DNA of 64,000 bases, taken from positions 2,108,001 through 2,172,000 of the forward strand of contig JAULSN010000006.1 in assembly GCA_033439765.1 (NCBI GenBank), read 5' to 3'. A program made the position numbers and the translations under genes. Every line of letters starts with the position of its first letter. Position 1 is the first letter of the stretch. The stretch is from Lasiosphaeria ovina (lineage: Eukaryota > Ascomycota > Sordariomycetes > Sordariales > Lasiosphaeriaceae). Below, piece after piece: positions 31,600 to 41,400 of this stretch. Under the pieces are notes generated by a model. That model was not told the origin of the DNA, made no database searches, and saw only the letters and a list, made by a program, of their open reading frames with translations.

Positions 31600-33264
31600 T
31601 ACAATAACTGAATTAGAAATAGATGAATTAGACGATTCTATAGCCTCCTTGTACGTGCGAGCATTATGGCCAGGCTTGCCGCACACGCCATAGCATCGAA
31701 TCTTCGTACGAGACCCCCCTATACTACTACTATTTTGTCGTGTTTCCTGAGCTAACTACTTACCCATAGCCTTCTGGTCCAATAAATCCTATACCTCTTA
31801 TATAGTAAGTGACCCTCCAAGCCGTATACGTGTTTTTTTGGCTCTCCGTCGCTTACTAAGCCCCTCATTAGCCTTTCGTAATACTAAGACCTCCGTATAT
31901 AGAAGAGCCACCTCGTATATTATAACCATTATACCTTTGGCTAATCGATTTATAGTAGTTAGTATCGGGGTTAGAGAGCTGCCCTAATAGTTGGAAATTC
32001 GAGTTTTGATAAATACTGATTGTGAGGTAGCCTCTCGAGGGTTGTATGGCGTTTAGGAGGCCCAAGGTAGTGCTATGGTTGGGCTTAAGGCTGGGGGTAT
32101 TAGGGTCCGAATACGTATATCTAGCTTAGATATTACCCTCTCTAGGTCGTACGGTATAAGGCTAGCTCCGGTAAAACCCCCCTGGATGTTCTTTTCTATA
32201 ATCGAAGCAAAAAACGCCTCTCTAAATATATAAAGAAACTCCAACTTATTAATATATATAATATTCATCCGTATAAACTACTTAATTTGGCGGCTATACG
32301 CCTTCTTCAAAGGCCCAAAATAACTAATATCTAAAGGCTGGAGTATATATAAAGAGTATAGAGGTATATAAAGTATAATAATATTATGCTCTTTATAATA
32401 GTTATCGAATTCTTTAGAGTAGTGGCTTTCGTAGCTATTAAGGATTAATAACCGGTATATACCCTTTATACGAGATACTATATAGAAATCGAAGTGACGA
32501 ATCTAATCTATACCTTTCTTATTCGTAGTCTAGCCATTATCGGTTATTACGATACGCCAGTCGGCCGGGAGGTTATATTCTTCATACTAGTTAGTAAGGT
32601 GATATTACCTAGCCAAGATGATAAATAGTGGGATAGCCTAGCCTAGAGTATTTACTCCTTGGATAACTATAGCCCACTCTCGATTACCAGGCTAGGCCTA
32701 TTTAGCCCTACTACGCCCCTCTAAGGTAGTAACTACTATAGTAGCGATAATAATACCTATTATAAAGCCGGTCTCGTCGAAATTATAAATATCGTCGTTA
32801 AGGATACCGTATTTGACCTTAACGTTATACATAAGGGCAAACCACTCGCGAATAATCGTTGGATCTTCGTATTTAGCCCTCTAGTAGTCGTATTTACGCG
32901 TAAAACGCGTCCGAAGGTCTGGTTAGCGCTTGACGAAGTTATAAGCCCATCGTACTCCAATAGGGGGCGCGTCGCGTTCGCGGAGCAATCGATTGGCCAT
33001 ATCTTCCACATAAGAAAGCCGGGGGTGGAATACGCGTATATATAGTTCAATTATATACTGAACAATCGTTTTCTCTTCCAAATCGGTAAGTTTACGTGAA
33101 TTGGCTGGAATATCGCGTCGTGAAGGTTTACCGTCGCGTCGTCGTATAAGTGTTATATGGTGAACATCGTAGATCTTGCCTGCAGCTCGTAGGGTGAGGT
33201 TTTTATCGCGTTGGATAGCTTCAAGGGCTAAAATTATCTATGCCTCTTTTGAAGTGGAAGACAT
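31600..33264 (-). pseudogene. Fot1-like transposase relic (HTH, CENP-B-type, DDE)
   Basis: From ATG at 33264 the minus strand reads ILALEAIQRDKNLTLRAA (helix-turn-helix), then KLTDLEEKTIVQYI and MANRLLRERD (CENP-B-type DNA-binding), then YNFDETGFIIG (first catalytic Asp), LLILNSYESHYS (where Fot1 relatives have LLILDGH..SH, so the second catalytic Asp is Asn) and LQPLDISYFGPLKKAY (third Asp). Many internal stops, mainly TAG or TAA where CAG or CAA is expected, e.g. right after KEA, after VKR and before RAKYED. CA-to-TA on the coding strand and G-to-A on the other are the RIP signature. Not functional. Confidence 0.88.
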
Positions 33265-33313
33265 GTTGGGTTGTGGAATAATTGAGGATTGAAGGTGGAG
33301 GTGGTGCGTCGCG

Positions 33314-33362
33314 TGGAAAGTGGTGCACTCGCTTATCTGGTGCACTCGCTTATCACGCACGT
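33314..33362 (-). repeat. Right terminal inverted repeat of the Fot1-like element
   Basis: Reverse complement of 31502-31550, ending at the TA duplication at 33363-33364. Confidence 0.9.
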
Positions 33363-33523
33363 TACTCGTCTTTAAAACATCTACAGTAACACCACATCTG
33401 ACGTCTTCCCTCCATCTCAGCAGAAATGAAAGGAAAAAAAGCAGCTAATACTACCAGGAGTATCTAACATAACCCTCCAAGAGAGGAAAAACGGAAAACG
33501 ATGTCATCCCAAATCGTGAACGG

Positions 33524-34099
33524 GGCACATCCAAGCCCACAACCACCAAAACCATCAAGAAAGCCGAGTCATCCCCCTCATCATCAACAACAACAAGACC
33601 CTCCTCCTCTGCCGCCACGGTGTCGTGCGCTGCCGAGGGCGAGGTTGAAGTTTTAGACAGCCAACTCGCCTTCCGAGCCTGGTGCAAGGCCACCGGCCGG
33701 GTCGTCGACGACCAGCGCTCGTCGGCGTACGAGTGGACGGCCTTTGGCAAGCTGTCCGCAGAAGAAAAAAAGAAATACTACCCTCCTCCTTCATCATCTT
33801 CATCATCATCATCGAGCGCCGCGGCCGCGGTCGCTGCTACTAAGCGCGTTGCCGGTGCAGCAGCAGCAGCATCAGGTGATGACGACACCTTTGTATCACC
33901 GTGGCGTTTTACTAGCATTGATCTTAGGAACTGGATGAAGGCGAATAATAAGGTGCCCAAGACCTAGCAGGATAAGGCGCGCTTTGCGAAGGAGTTTAGA
34001 GCGCTGCCGCAAGCGGAGAACTATAAATACGCTTACACCGGCGGCCGGGGTAGGATTTGGTCGGTGGAGGGTGTGGAAAGTTGTGTCGGTTTTAGATGA
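33524..34099 (+). pseudogene. Two-module HMG-like small protein relic
   Basis: The plus frame from about 33524 has a Ser/Thr-rich lead, then a module reading RAWCKATGRVVDDQ, YEWTAFGKLSAEEKKKYY, a poly-Ser/Ala linker, then a second similar module RNWMKANNKVPKT, FAKEFRALPQAE, YKYAYTGG. Both share R-W-K, a central F-x-x-L and a basic, aromatic end, as in HMG-box-like helices. An in-frame TAG at 33965 is followed at once by CAG and the rest of module 2, so it looks like CAG-to-TAG in a Gln-Gln pair. No ATG lies in frame; an upstream exon may be lost. The Fot1-like element ends 160 bp upstream. Function unknown. Confidence 0.4.
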
Positions 34100-35125
34100 G
34101 CACAGGCATGGGGTGCGAAGTCACGGTGGATGGGATAATTCTATGGGACGGTGAATGATTATAGGTATGGAGGCTGTGTTGTGCCTTTTTTAAGATGAAA
34201 GCGAGAAGACAAGCCAGATTAGGACAAGATTGGAAAACTAAAATCCAAGTTTTGTTGGCTACTAAAGACAAGCCGAAGAAGAAAAAGAAAGGAACATAAA
34301 AGTCACTTCCTATTTCAGCAGAATGATGAATGTACACTGACAGCAATTTGAAGAAATCTCACATACGTCTGTCCGCAGCCGTTGACCTCCCGACTGTTTA
34401 GTTTTCCTTCCAGCGGCTTTCAAACCAAGAAAAAAACCTGGAACCCCGCCCAGCGTCCGTGCCCCGACTCGTGTCCGGGTGTGCGTACCAGTTGGTGAGT
34501 GTGTGGAAAGGATCTGCAAAGAGAGGTTTGCCTCCATTGATCTAATTATTCTAGCCACAAACCTGACCGAGCTGGCCATGCCCACAACCTCTTTCCCCAG
34601 CAGTGTCGTTTTGTGGCGTTTCGCGTGAAAGTGTGTTGAAGGCACGAAACCACCCAGCCAATTACAGGGTGTGAGTGCCGCAGGGCGGAGCATTTTAGTG
34701 CGTGTGTTGAAGGCACGAAATCACCCAGCCAATTACAGGGTGTGAGTGAGTGCAGCAGGGCGGAGCATTTTAGTGCGTGTGATCCTGTTCTGTCTTCTAT
34801 TGGCTGCTAGTGTCAGATATCACGGCTCGCTTCGTTCTCGGTGGGAGATTTGGGCGAAGCCGAAATATGCTTACATGCAGGTACGGCCTGCCTTCCACCC
34901 ACCATCCCCGAACCTTGGTTTTTACTTGGCACAGGAGGACGAAAGTCCAGCCGAGACGTTGGCTATCTTACAAGTTTTCACAAAATAGCATTCAAGGGTT
35001 GCCAAACAGAAAAAGGCATTTAAGAATGCTCTTATTTCCTCCAAATTCCCAATTGTGCTCTGTCGCTTAACTTTACGTAAAGCAAAGACAAGAAAGCTTC
35101 CCCCATCCCATGCAGTCAGCTCAAA
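34100..35125. other. Intergenic upstream of the small secreted protein gene
   Basis: About 1 kb without a supported gene. Holds a 71-75-bp tandem duplication (listed). Confidence 0.5.
34631..34776. repeat. Tandem duplication, 71/75-bp unit
   Basis: Copy 1 at 34631-34701 and copy 2 at 34702-34776 both start GTGTGTTGAAGGCACGAAA and end GCGGAGCATTTTAGTGC. They differ by one substitution early (ACC to ATC) and a short GAGT-type expansion plus a change near the middle. They abut with no spacer. Confidence 0.92.
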
Positions 35126-35632
35126 ATGGTCTCCATCAAGCTCATTATCGTCACCATCGCGACTTTTGTCGCCGCCACCGCCTCAGCACACCCTCTCTTC
35201 GGACGCAGTGACTCCGTATCTGCCTCCGCTACGCGTGCAGGTCTCGCCAGAGGCACCTGTTGGTGGCGTTTCCACAAGTCGAATGTGATTGACCAGGCGC
35301 ATTGCGCCGTGGAGGATCTGTCCGGCAATAGTCATTCCGTCTTTGCGCGCATTGTCTATGCGGATCCGGTTGGCTCGAGCAAGAACTTTGCGCAATGGGA
35401 CAACAAGAACGGTGCTGGAACCGGGATGTCGGTACGCATTCACCCTCTTTTTCCCCCTCCTGCTGCTGTCGAATGAGAGCACCCCGCTGATATGGACGGG
35501 AATTAGTATGATCAAAAGTTCCATTCGACTGGCTCGCTTCAGTTTGTCGCCTGGAATGCACGGGTTCAAGTGTGCGATAATGGGCCGGTTGATCGGTGTG
35601 AGTACAGTAACATTATCGCCAATCCGCATTAG
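35126..35632 (+). CDS. Small secreted four-cysteine protein (effector-like)
   Basis: Two exons, 35126-35431 and 35507-35632, give 143 aa. A clear signal peptide (first 21 residues, ending ATASA) is followed by a short Ser-rich stretch and a mature domain with four Cys at 45, 60, 125 and 133, suited to two disulfides. TCWWRFHKSN and YDQKFHSTGSLQFVAWNAR are the most distinctive parts. The 75-nt intron (GTACGC...ATTAG) is phase 0; reading through it stops at once and loses two cysteines. The layout (beta-rich, two Cys pairs, size) is that of many fungal secreted proteins of unknown function. I do not recognise a family. Orphan or effector status is inferred. Confidence 0.72.
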
Positions 35633-36882
35633 TTTCATCTGAGGCAGCTGGGGACACGGACGTTGGAACAACACCAGGGGCTTGAAAGGTTGTATATGTA
35701 TCTTGCATGTCATGGGATGGGTCAGAGGGAATATTAGTATCTTTTTGAAGCAGAAAAGACCATAGGAATAGGAGTGCGCTTAACACTGGAGTGCACGGTG
35801 TGGAGTGATGCATTCCCAATAAAACATGATTGTTGGAATGTGTAAAAGAAACAAAATTCACGCTTCTCCCTCAAAATGTGTTGCGCTCGACGAAATCTTG
35901 ATATGCGCATGGATAACCTCGCAACTATCCCCCTCGTGTGTACACCGCGTGCTCGATGACGCCATGATCACTTTGAGAGCGTCTATACTTTCGAACTTAA
36001 CAGTCTCTCGGGAAGTCCGCCGCTGCGCCATGGCATCTGCTTTCACCTTTCTCAGTTCAGGCATGTAGCGGGTTGAGCCCACCCCGAGGTCCCAGTCGTC
36101 CGTGGTGACCGGCGTTAGATGTTTCCAGCAAAACAGGTCATCCGCTTTGATGGAAACGATTGGATAGATATGCCCCTTGTCGAGCTTCAAGAAGATGGTG
36201 GCGCAGAAGACGTCGAGGTTGCTGGAAGGGGAGGATTCAGCGGAGGAAGACGAGGTGGAGAAGGGGGCCGACGAGATGATGGATTTGAGCGAGGCGATGT
36301 GGGAGACGAGTACTCGGCGTGCGTGGGGATCGAGCGGCGTACAAAGAACGGGTTAATAGTTAAAGTGGGCGATGTGTGGCGAGTTGGACGGCGGAGGTGC
36401 ACGCTGTTGGGCGAGGGCTGCTGATGCCAGCTATGGCGGTATGAAACTGGGCGCGAAGGGCGAAAATTGGTCTCAATGAAAGCTGAGGGAAAATCCGCCT
36501 GGCGCAGTGGGGTTATGGGCAGCGCGGGGTAAGCAAAAGAATGCAGCGGCGCCTCTTGGGGGCTCAGCCGTAGCGGCAGGGCGCCGACGTAATGCTGGCA
36601 TCGCAAACGTCGGTCAGCTCCAAAAGCAACCCGCCAAGGTCATAGTGCACTACCCTACGAGCTCTTGAAATCATCTGCCATGTTTTCCTCCGTCGCTGTC
36701 TACCTCTATTCTAGACCACGGACGGCTACGCTAATTCCAGAACATGGCTACATATCCCACGGCTAGATAAAATAAGAAACTTACAAGTCCAAGGAACATT
36801 CACCGCCAAGTTCTGAGACAACCTGCACGCTGCCTAAGGCGACAGTAGTATGTTAATTACCCCGATACTGTTTACACGTCCA
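35633..36882. other. Intergenic with an unassigned minus-strand frame
   Basis: About 1.25 kb. No recognised gene. A minus-strand frame open from 36352 to 35858 is listed separately. The remainder shows nothing clear. Confidence 0.4.
35858..36352 (-). other. Unassigned coding-like frame
   Basis: An open frame of about 164 codons on the minus strand contains FLKLDKGHIYPIVSIKADDL and FCWKHLTPVTTDDWDLGVG, which look protein-like, after a Ser-rich stretch. No in-frame ATG supports a start and a TAA bounds it at 36353-36355. It may be an exon or relic. A plus-strand ATG frame at 36119-36424 overlaps it and looks like a Gly/Arg-rich shadow. No function assigned. Confidence 0.25.
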
Positions 36883-37923
36883 CTACGCCGACGCAATATC
36901 CGGCGGTCTGACGTACTGAATATGCCAGAGGTTGGGATCTCTCAAGTTGGCGTAGAAATCAGGCATCAGACCCACGAGCTGCACCTTCATCCACCCCACG
37001 TCTTCCTCCGTACATCCTTCAATGGGCGCGTACTCATCATCACCATCCTCATCATCAGTGAACTCGCCCTCGTCATCGTTGTGCTGCGCGCCCTGGCTCT
37101 CCAGGGCCCCGCTCGTAGCTCCCCGTGGTTCCCAGTCACGCTTGATCAGCCTAACCCAACGCTCGCCCTCATCCGACACGACGCTCCGCATCGAATCCTC
37201 ATCAACCTGCACACAGAACTCATACCTAACCGGCACTCCCCCGTCCCGCAGCGAAGCTTCCTGCTGCTGTTGCTGTTGCTGTCGCCTGCTCCGTACCTCC
37301 TCCTCGGAACCCTGCTCCTCGCGCACCATCCGCGCGCACCACTCCCTAAAGTGCCCCCTTACAACCCCCGTGCTCGCCCCATCAAGCGTGGTCGCATTCT
37401 CAATCACAGTGAGCCGGAGCCGGCCCTCCTGCAGCAGGTCGTGCCCGTTGTACAGGTCCATGGCCCTGCGGACCGACGCCTCGATTCGCCGCACGCACTC
37501 CCGCCACGCCGCGTCGTTGCCGTAGGTGCAGCGGTACACGACGAGTCCCCACAGGCGGTGGCCGTCGGCGCGGAGGTGCCGGTCGACCTTGTCGGCCGCG
37601 TTGGAGGAGGCGGAGATGGTGTTTGGCGTGCGGGGGGAGATGCCGTCCGCCGGTTGTTGTTGGAGGGATGCGGCTGCGCGGTCGTGGTCCAGACGGTGGA
37701 GGAGGGCCTCGAGCTGGCGGAGGTTGTCGTTGGTTGAGGTAGACATTCCCGACACGGGACGACTGCCAGTGCTGATTGTGTATGTGCGACTGAATGGGTG
37801 GTGTGGTGGAGCTGCACGGGAAAGCGAGAGCGATGTTACAACTCGGAGTGAAATGAATGTATAACGTTTGCAGGTTGAGAGGGCAGAGAAGCTGCGGAAA
37901 GCGGCAATCGTAGTGCTTCGCAT
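36883..37923 (-). CDS. Conserved fungal protein of unknown function with mitochondrial-like leader
   Basis: Minus strand, single exon, 346 aa from the ATG at 37923; a second start at 37746 would give 287 aa. The core reads RLWGLVVYRCTYGNDAAWRE and IQYVRPPDIASA at the end. This resembles a large, unnamed family common in filamentous fungi (WGF-V-YR-TYG-D-AW pattern); no activity is known to me. The first 59 residues have Arg, Ser and Thr but no acidic residue, as in mitochondrial presequences, which the shorter form would lack. A poly-Gln run lies near residue 205 and an acidic stretch near 295. A TATATAA element lies about 80 bp upstream and a CACGTG cluster 300 bp upstream. Confidence 0.75.
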   Translation of the reverse strand: MRSTTIAAFRSFSALSTCKRYTFISLRVVTSLSLSRAAPPHHPFSRTYTISTGSRPVSGMSTSTNDNLRQLEALLHRLDHDRAAASLQQQPADGISPRTPNTISASSNAADKVDRHLRADGHRLWGLVVYRCTYGNDAAWRECVRRIEASVRRAMDLYNGHDLLQEGRLRLTVIENATTLDGASTGVVRGHFREWCARMVREEQGSEEEVRSRRQQQQQQQEASLRDGGVPVRYEFCVQVDEDSMRSVVSDEGERWVRLIKRDWEPRGATSGALESQGAQHNDDEGEFTDDEDGDDEYAPIEGCTEEDVGWMKVQLVGLMPDFYANLRDPNLWHIQYVRPPDIASA

Positions 37924-38001
37924 CGCGAAGGGGAAAGGTGATTTATGAGGCACGCTCTGTGTAAGTTGAGTCTGGACAGATTGATGAACGGGGTGATCGT
38001 G

Positions 38002-38008
38002 TTATATA
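38002..38008 (-). promoter_or_regulatory. TATA-like box for the unknown-function gene
   Basis: Reads TATATAA on the minus strand, about 80 bp upstream of the ATG at 37923. This favours use of the long, leader-containing start. Confidence 0.5.
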
Positions 38009-38225
38009 TCCAAAACGATGGGACTGGATAAAAATAACTTGTCTCCACTTTTAGAAAGTTGCCAATAGCCCCCGCTTGCCGGCTTGACTGCAGCTGCTAC
38101 CAGCTGGTGCCACCTTAGCCGTAAATACCTGGTACTGTACATTACAACTTAGAAAATCAACCACTACTGTTGGAATAGCGACATTCGTGACCGTACCTCT
38201 CGTGAGAAAGAGAGGTGGGGCTAGT

Positions 38226-38251
38226 CACGTGCTGACTCACGTGCACACGTG
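38226..38251. promoter_or_regulatory. Triple CACGTG (E-box/G-box) cluster
   Basis: CACGTG occurs at 38226-38231, 38238-38243 and 38246-38251, three palindromic bHLH-type sites in 26 bp. They sit about 300 bp upstream of the minus-strand gene ending its leader at 37923 and just past the 3' end of the chitinase gene. Three sites this close are unlikely by chance. Confidence 0.5.
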
Positions 38252-38432
38252 ACCGCACGGGACTCGCGCACACAATCTACCCAAAACCCAGTTGCGCACT
38301 ATTTCCTACTTCCTTAGCTTAGACATAGAACAATACAGACCATCACAACCACCTAGTAGTACTACTACACTTCAGGACCTAGCCAATTGTGGTATGACCT
38401 AAATACCACGAACATACAGTTACATGGGTGTG

Positions 38433-41400
38433 TTACAAGCCACTCAATGACCTCTCCCACACCTCGTCGTCGAGCTCGAGCGCACGGTCCACCCAGTCCT
38501 CTGTCTCTGGCACTGACCAAGTCCCGTCGCCACCAGCAGCAGCCGCCCAAGCAGCAGCATCCCGCTTACTTCCGCCGGGCGGCGGGAGCAGCGGCACCTG
38601 CGGTAGGCCCGGCGCCACCATCTTCTTGATGCTGTCGGCGAAGGCGCCCAGCTGCGCCGTCAGCAGGGCCGTGGTCGCCGCCGCCGGCCGGCCCGCGTCG
38701 ACGGCCGCCTTGTTAGCGTCGTAGACGGCCTGCACGGCGATGCGGATGGCATCCATGGCCCACTTCTGCCCGTTCCGGCCGATGGTGTCGGAGAAGTCGG
38801 CGAACCAGACGTCCCACCAGTTCACCAGCGTGCTGATGCCCGTGACCTGCTCGACGTAGCCGAGCTGGAGGCGCATCTGCGAGTTGACGGTCGCCCAGGC
38901 CGACGAGATCTTGGGCTGGTTGAGGTACTCGAATACGGCGAAGCCCTGTTTGTGTTGCAAATCACGACCGTTCCGGTCAGCTTTTGTTACCGGGAAAGGA
39001 AGTGGAGGTATGACCCTAAACGATGGGAAGGGGTTGCTGAAGGATAACTCACCGTTCTGATGGCCGAGAGAAGCTTGTCCGCTGCCTCCTTGGTGTCCAG
39101 CTTCATCGCATTTTCGGCCAGGTTTTGGATGATGGTCAAGCTGACGGGTGACGCGTTCAGACTGAATACCTTGCCCTTGGCGATATTAACCGACTTTTGG
39201 AGAAGGCTGAACGGTGCCCGATAGCCGTTGGCGCCTAGAGCGGTCATGACACGGCCATTGATGGTGTCGGGCTGTGGTCCGTACTGCCCACCGATGCGCG
39301 TGAATGCCTTTAGTGCGCTGTTCTTTGTATTCCATCTGTCGAAGAAGGACTGGCCGATCGTTGCTAGGCGAGCTCGATTGCCGGATGGCAAGATGCCGGT
39401 GAACATGGACACGAGGAAACTCCCCGCAATGACTTGTCGCTGTCGGTTTTGTTTTGGGTCAGCAAAACGGTACCTTCATACAACAGCAACAACAACAACA
39501 ACAACAACAACAACAACGCGAAGTGCGGCAGACAACTTACATCAATCACATGCTCGGACTCTAGCCCTGCCCGAACGATAGAATCAGGAGCGGGGATGGG
39601 GACATTGATGGGAGAAATTGATGGCCCCATGCAGTATTGGACAGCCAGCCGGAATGCCATTGGGATTGCCTGCGTGGCGAGACGCGTCGTGTACAGCTTC
39701 GTCGGCCCCGGGTAGCCTGGTGCCTTCACCGTGACCAATGGACCTCCCCGAGGTGGCGTATATTCCTTCGGATTGCCTCGTTTGACCGAGAATGAGTAAC
39801 CGCTGTCCACGGCATCATCGCGTCTGGTCAGACCATCGCCAGCATCGTCGCCGCCGCCGCCGCCGTCACCATAGTCGATAGGGGGGCAGTATCCCGGGAT
39901 CACGTCGCACATGTCCGACGAACATGTCGCCGGGTCGGACTCCACCTGGCCCATCTTGCAACACGCTGCCTTGGACCGGCCCCAGGAGCACGCCCAGCTG
40001 TCCTCGTCCGGGTCGCCGTATGCATCCCGGGCAAGCTCGATCTCGTCCTTGGCACAGTGGACGTTCACGCAGTCGCCGCCATCCCCCTCCCAGTGACACT
40101 CGCTCACGGGCGCGGGGTCGGGACAGCAGTACGTCTTGTAGCGGCCGAACCAGCAGTCGTCGTAGTACTTGAACATGGCCGTGCTGCCGCCCGAGCAGCT
40201 GCCGTTGCAGTCGGTCAGCGAGCACTTCTTCTTGATGGCCGCATAGTCGGGAGCCACGCAGCAGAAGGCCTTGGCGCCCCTCCTGCACTTGTTGGTGTTG
40301 CCGTCGTTGGTGAAACCTCCGCCCCATGAGGACCCTATGCTGCCCACGTTGATCTCGCCTTCCTGGCACTCTGCGCTGCAGTCGCCGCCCACGCCGCCGG
40401 TGTCGTCCCCCCGCCACTTGCAGCTGGTTGGGGCGCCCAGGGTAGGACAGCAGATCGGCTTGCCGTAGTGGTGGTTCTTCTTGCCGCAGCCCGCGTCGTC
40501 CCAGCCCACGACCGTGTTGCCGGCACCGCATGCATCCGCCAGAGCCTTGGCGTCGTTGAGATCCTTGCAGCCTCCGGTGTACGTCTTGCAATTCTCGCCT
40601 GTTTGGCCCTTGATGCTCTCTGTCAAGGACAGCTGCTGCGCCTTCTGCAGGAGGTCTTTGGTGTCTTGCAGCGAACTGGTCGCTTCGATCTTCCTCCCCA
40701 GCAGTTGAGAATGGGCCGTATACTTGTCGTCGTCCAAGTCAGAGGCCCAGATCATGGAACCACCGAGCCCGGCTTTGTTCGCCCAGTCGGCCTTCTGCTT
40801 AAAAGTCACCGAATCGTCGTACGATATCCACTGGTTATTGTCGAAGACCAGGTAGTTGACGGCGGCATCGGTGTCATGAATAGGCTCGACACCGCTTTTG
40901 AGGATTTGCTGGATCTCGTAGAAGCCGAGGTAACCACCGGTTGCAGTACAGGGACCTGGGATGTCCCCATTAGCAATAGTCTCGCATTCCTAACCGAGTC
41001 AAACAGTTAGGAGGGGGGGGGGGGAGACTCACCAGGGTTCGAAGCACCACTGAAAGGGCATCCGGGCTTTGTGCAGCTTGGATCAGCCAACGTGAAGGAT
41101 CGGCCGTAGAAGCCGAAGCCCAGCACGACCTTGCTTGGCGGGATGTCGACCCGCCAGAGCAGCTCGGTGGCAAGCTTGATCTCCGTCAGGTTAGTATGGC
41201 CCTGGACGATGCTGCCGATCGGGTTCTGAGCGTCCCAGACCCCGTGCAGGTCGTACGTCATGAAGTTGATCCAGTCAGAATACCGAATCATGCCGGGGAG
41301 ATCGAACCAGCGCAGGTACCAAAAGGAACTTGGTGCGGTGAAGGTGATGCCGTATTTGCCTGTCATTGTGGTACGGGTTAGCCTGGAATGAGTGTAAAGA

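Larger units (their letters stand above)
31502..33362 (-). mobile_element. Fot1/pogo-type DNA transposon, full length, degenerate
   Basis: 1,861 bp bounded by TA dinucleotides (31500-31501 and 33363-33364), the target duplication of Tc1/mariner-pogo elements. The terminal inverted repeats start ACGTGCGTGATAAGCGAGTG and match for about 46 bp with one mismatch. Within each, GATAAGCGAGTGCAC occurs twice, a subterminal direct repeat. Size and repeat length match Fot1 (about 1.9 kb). The transposase on the minus strand is riddled with stops. The interior is AT-rich while the ends are well conserved, so mutation hit the whole interior after insertion. Confidence 0.92.

Noticed and set aside
36119..36424. 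Plus-strand ATG frame of 101 aa
   Set aside because: Gly/Arg-rich translation without a domain; the opposite strand has a more protein-like frame.
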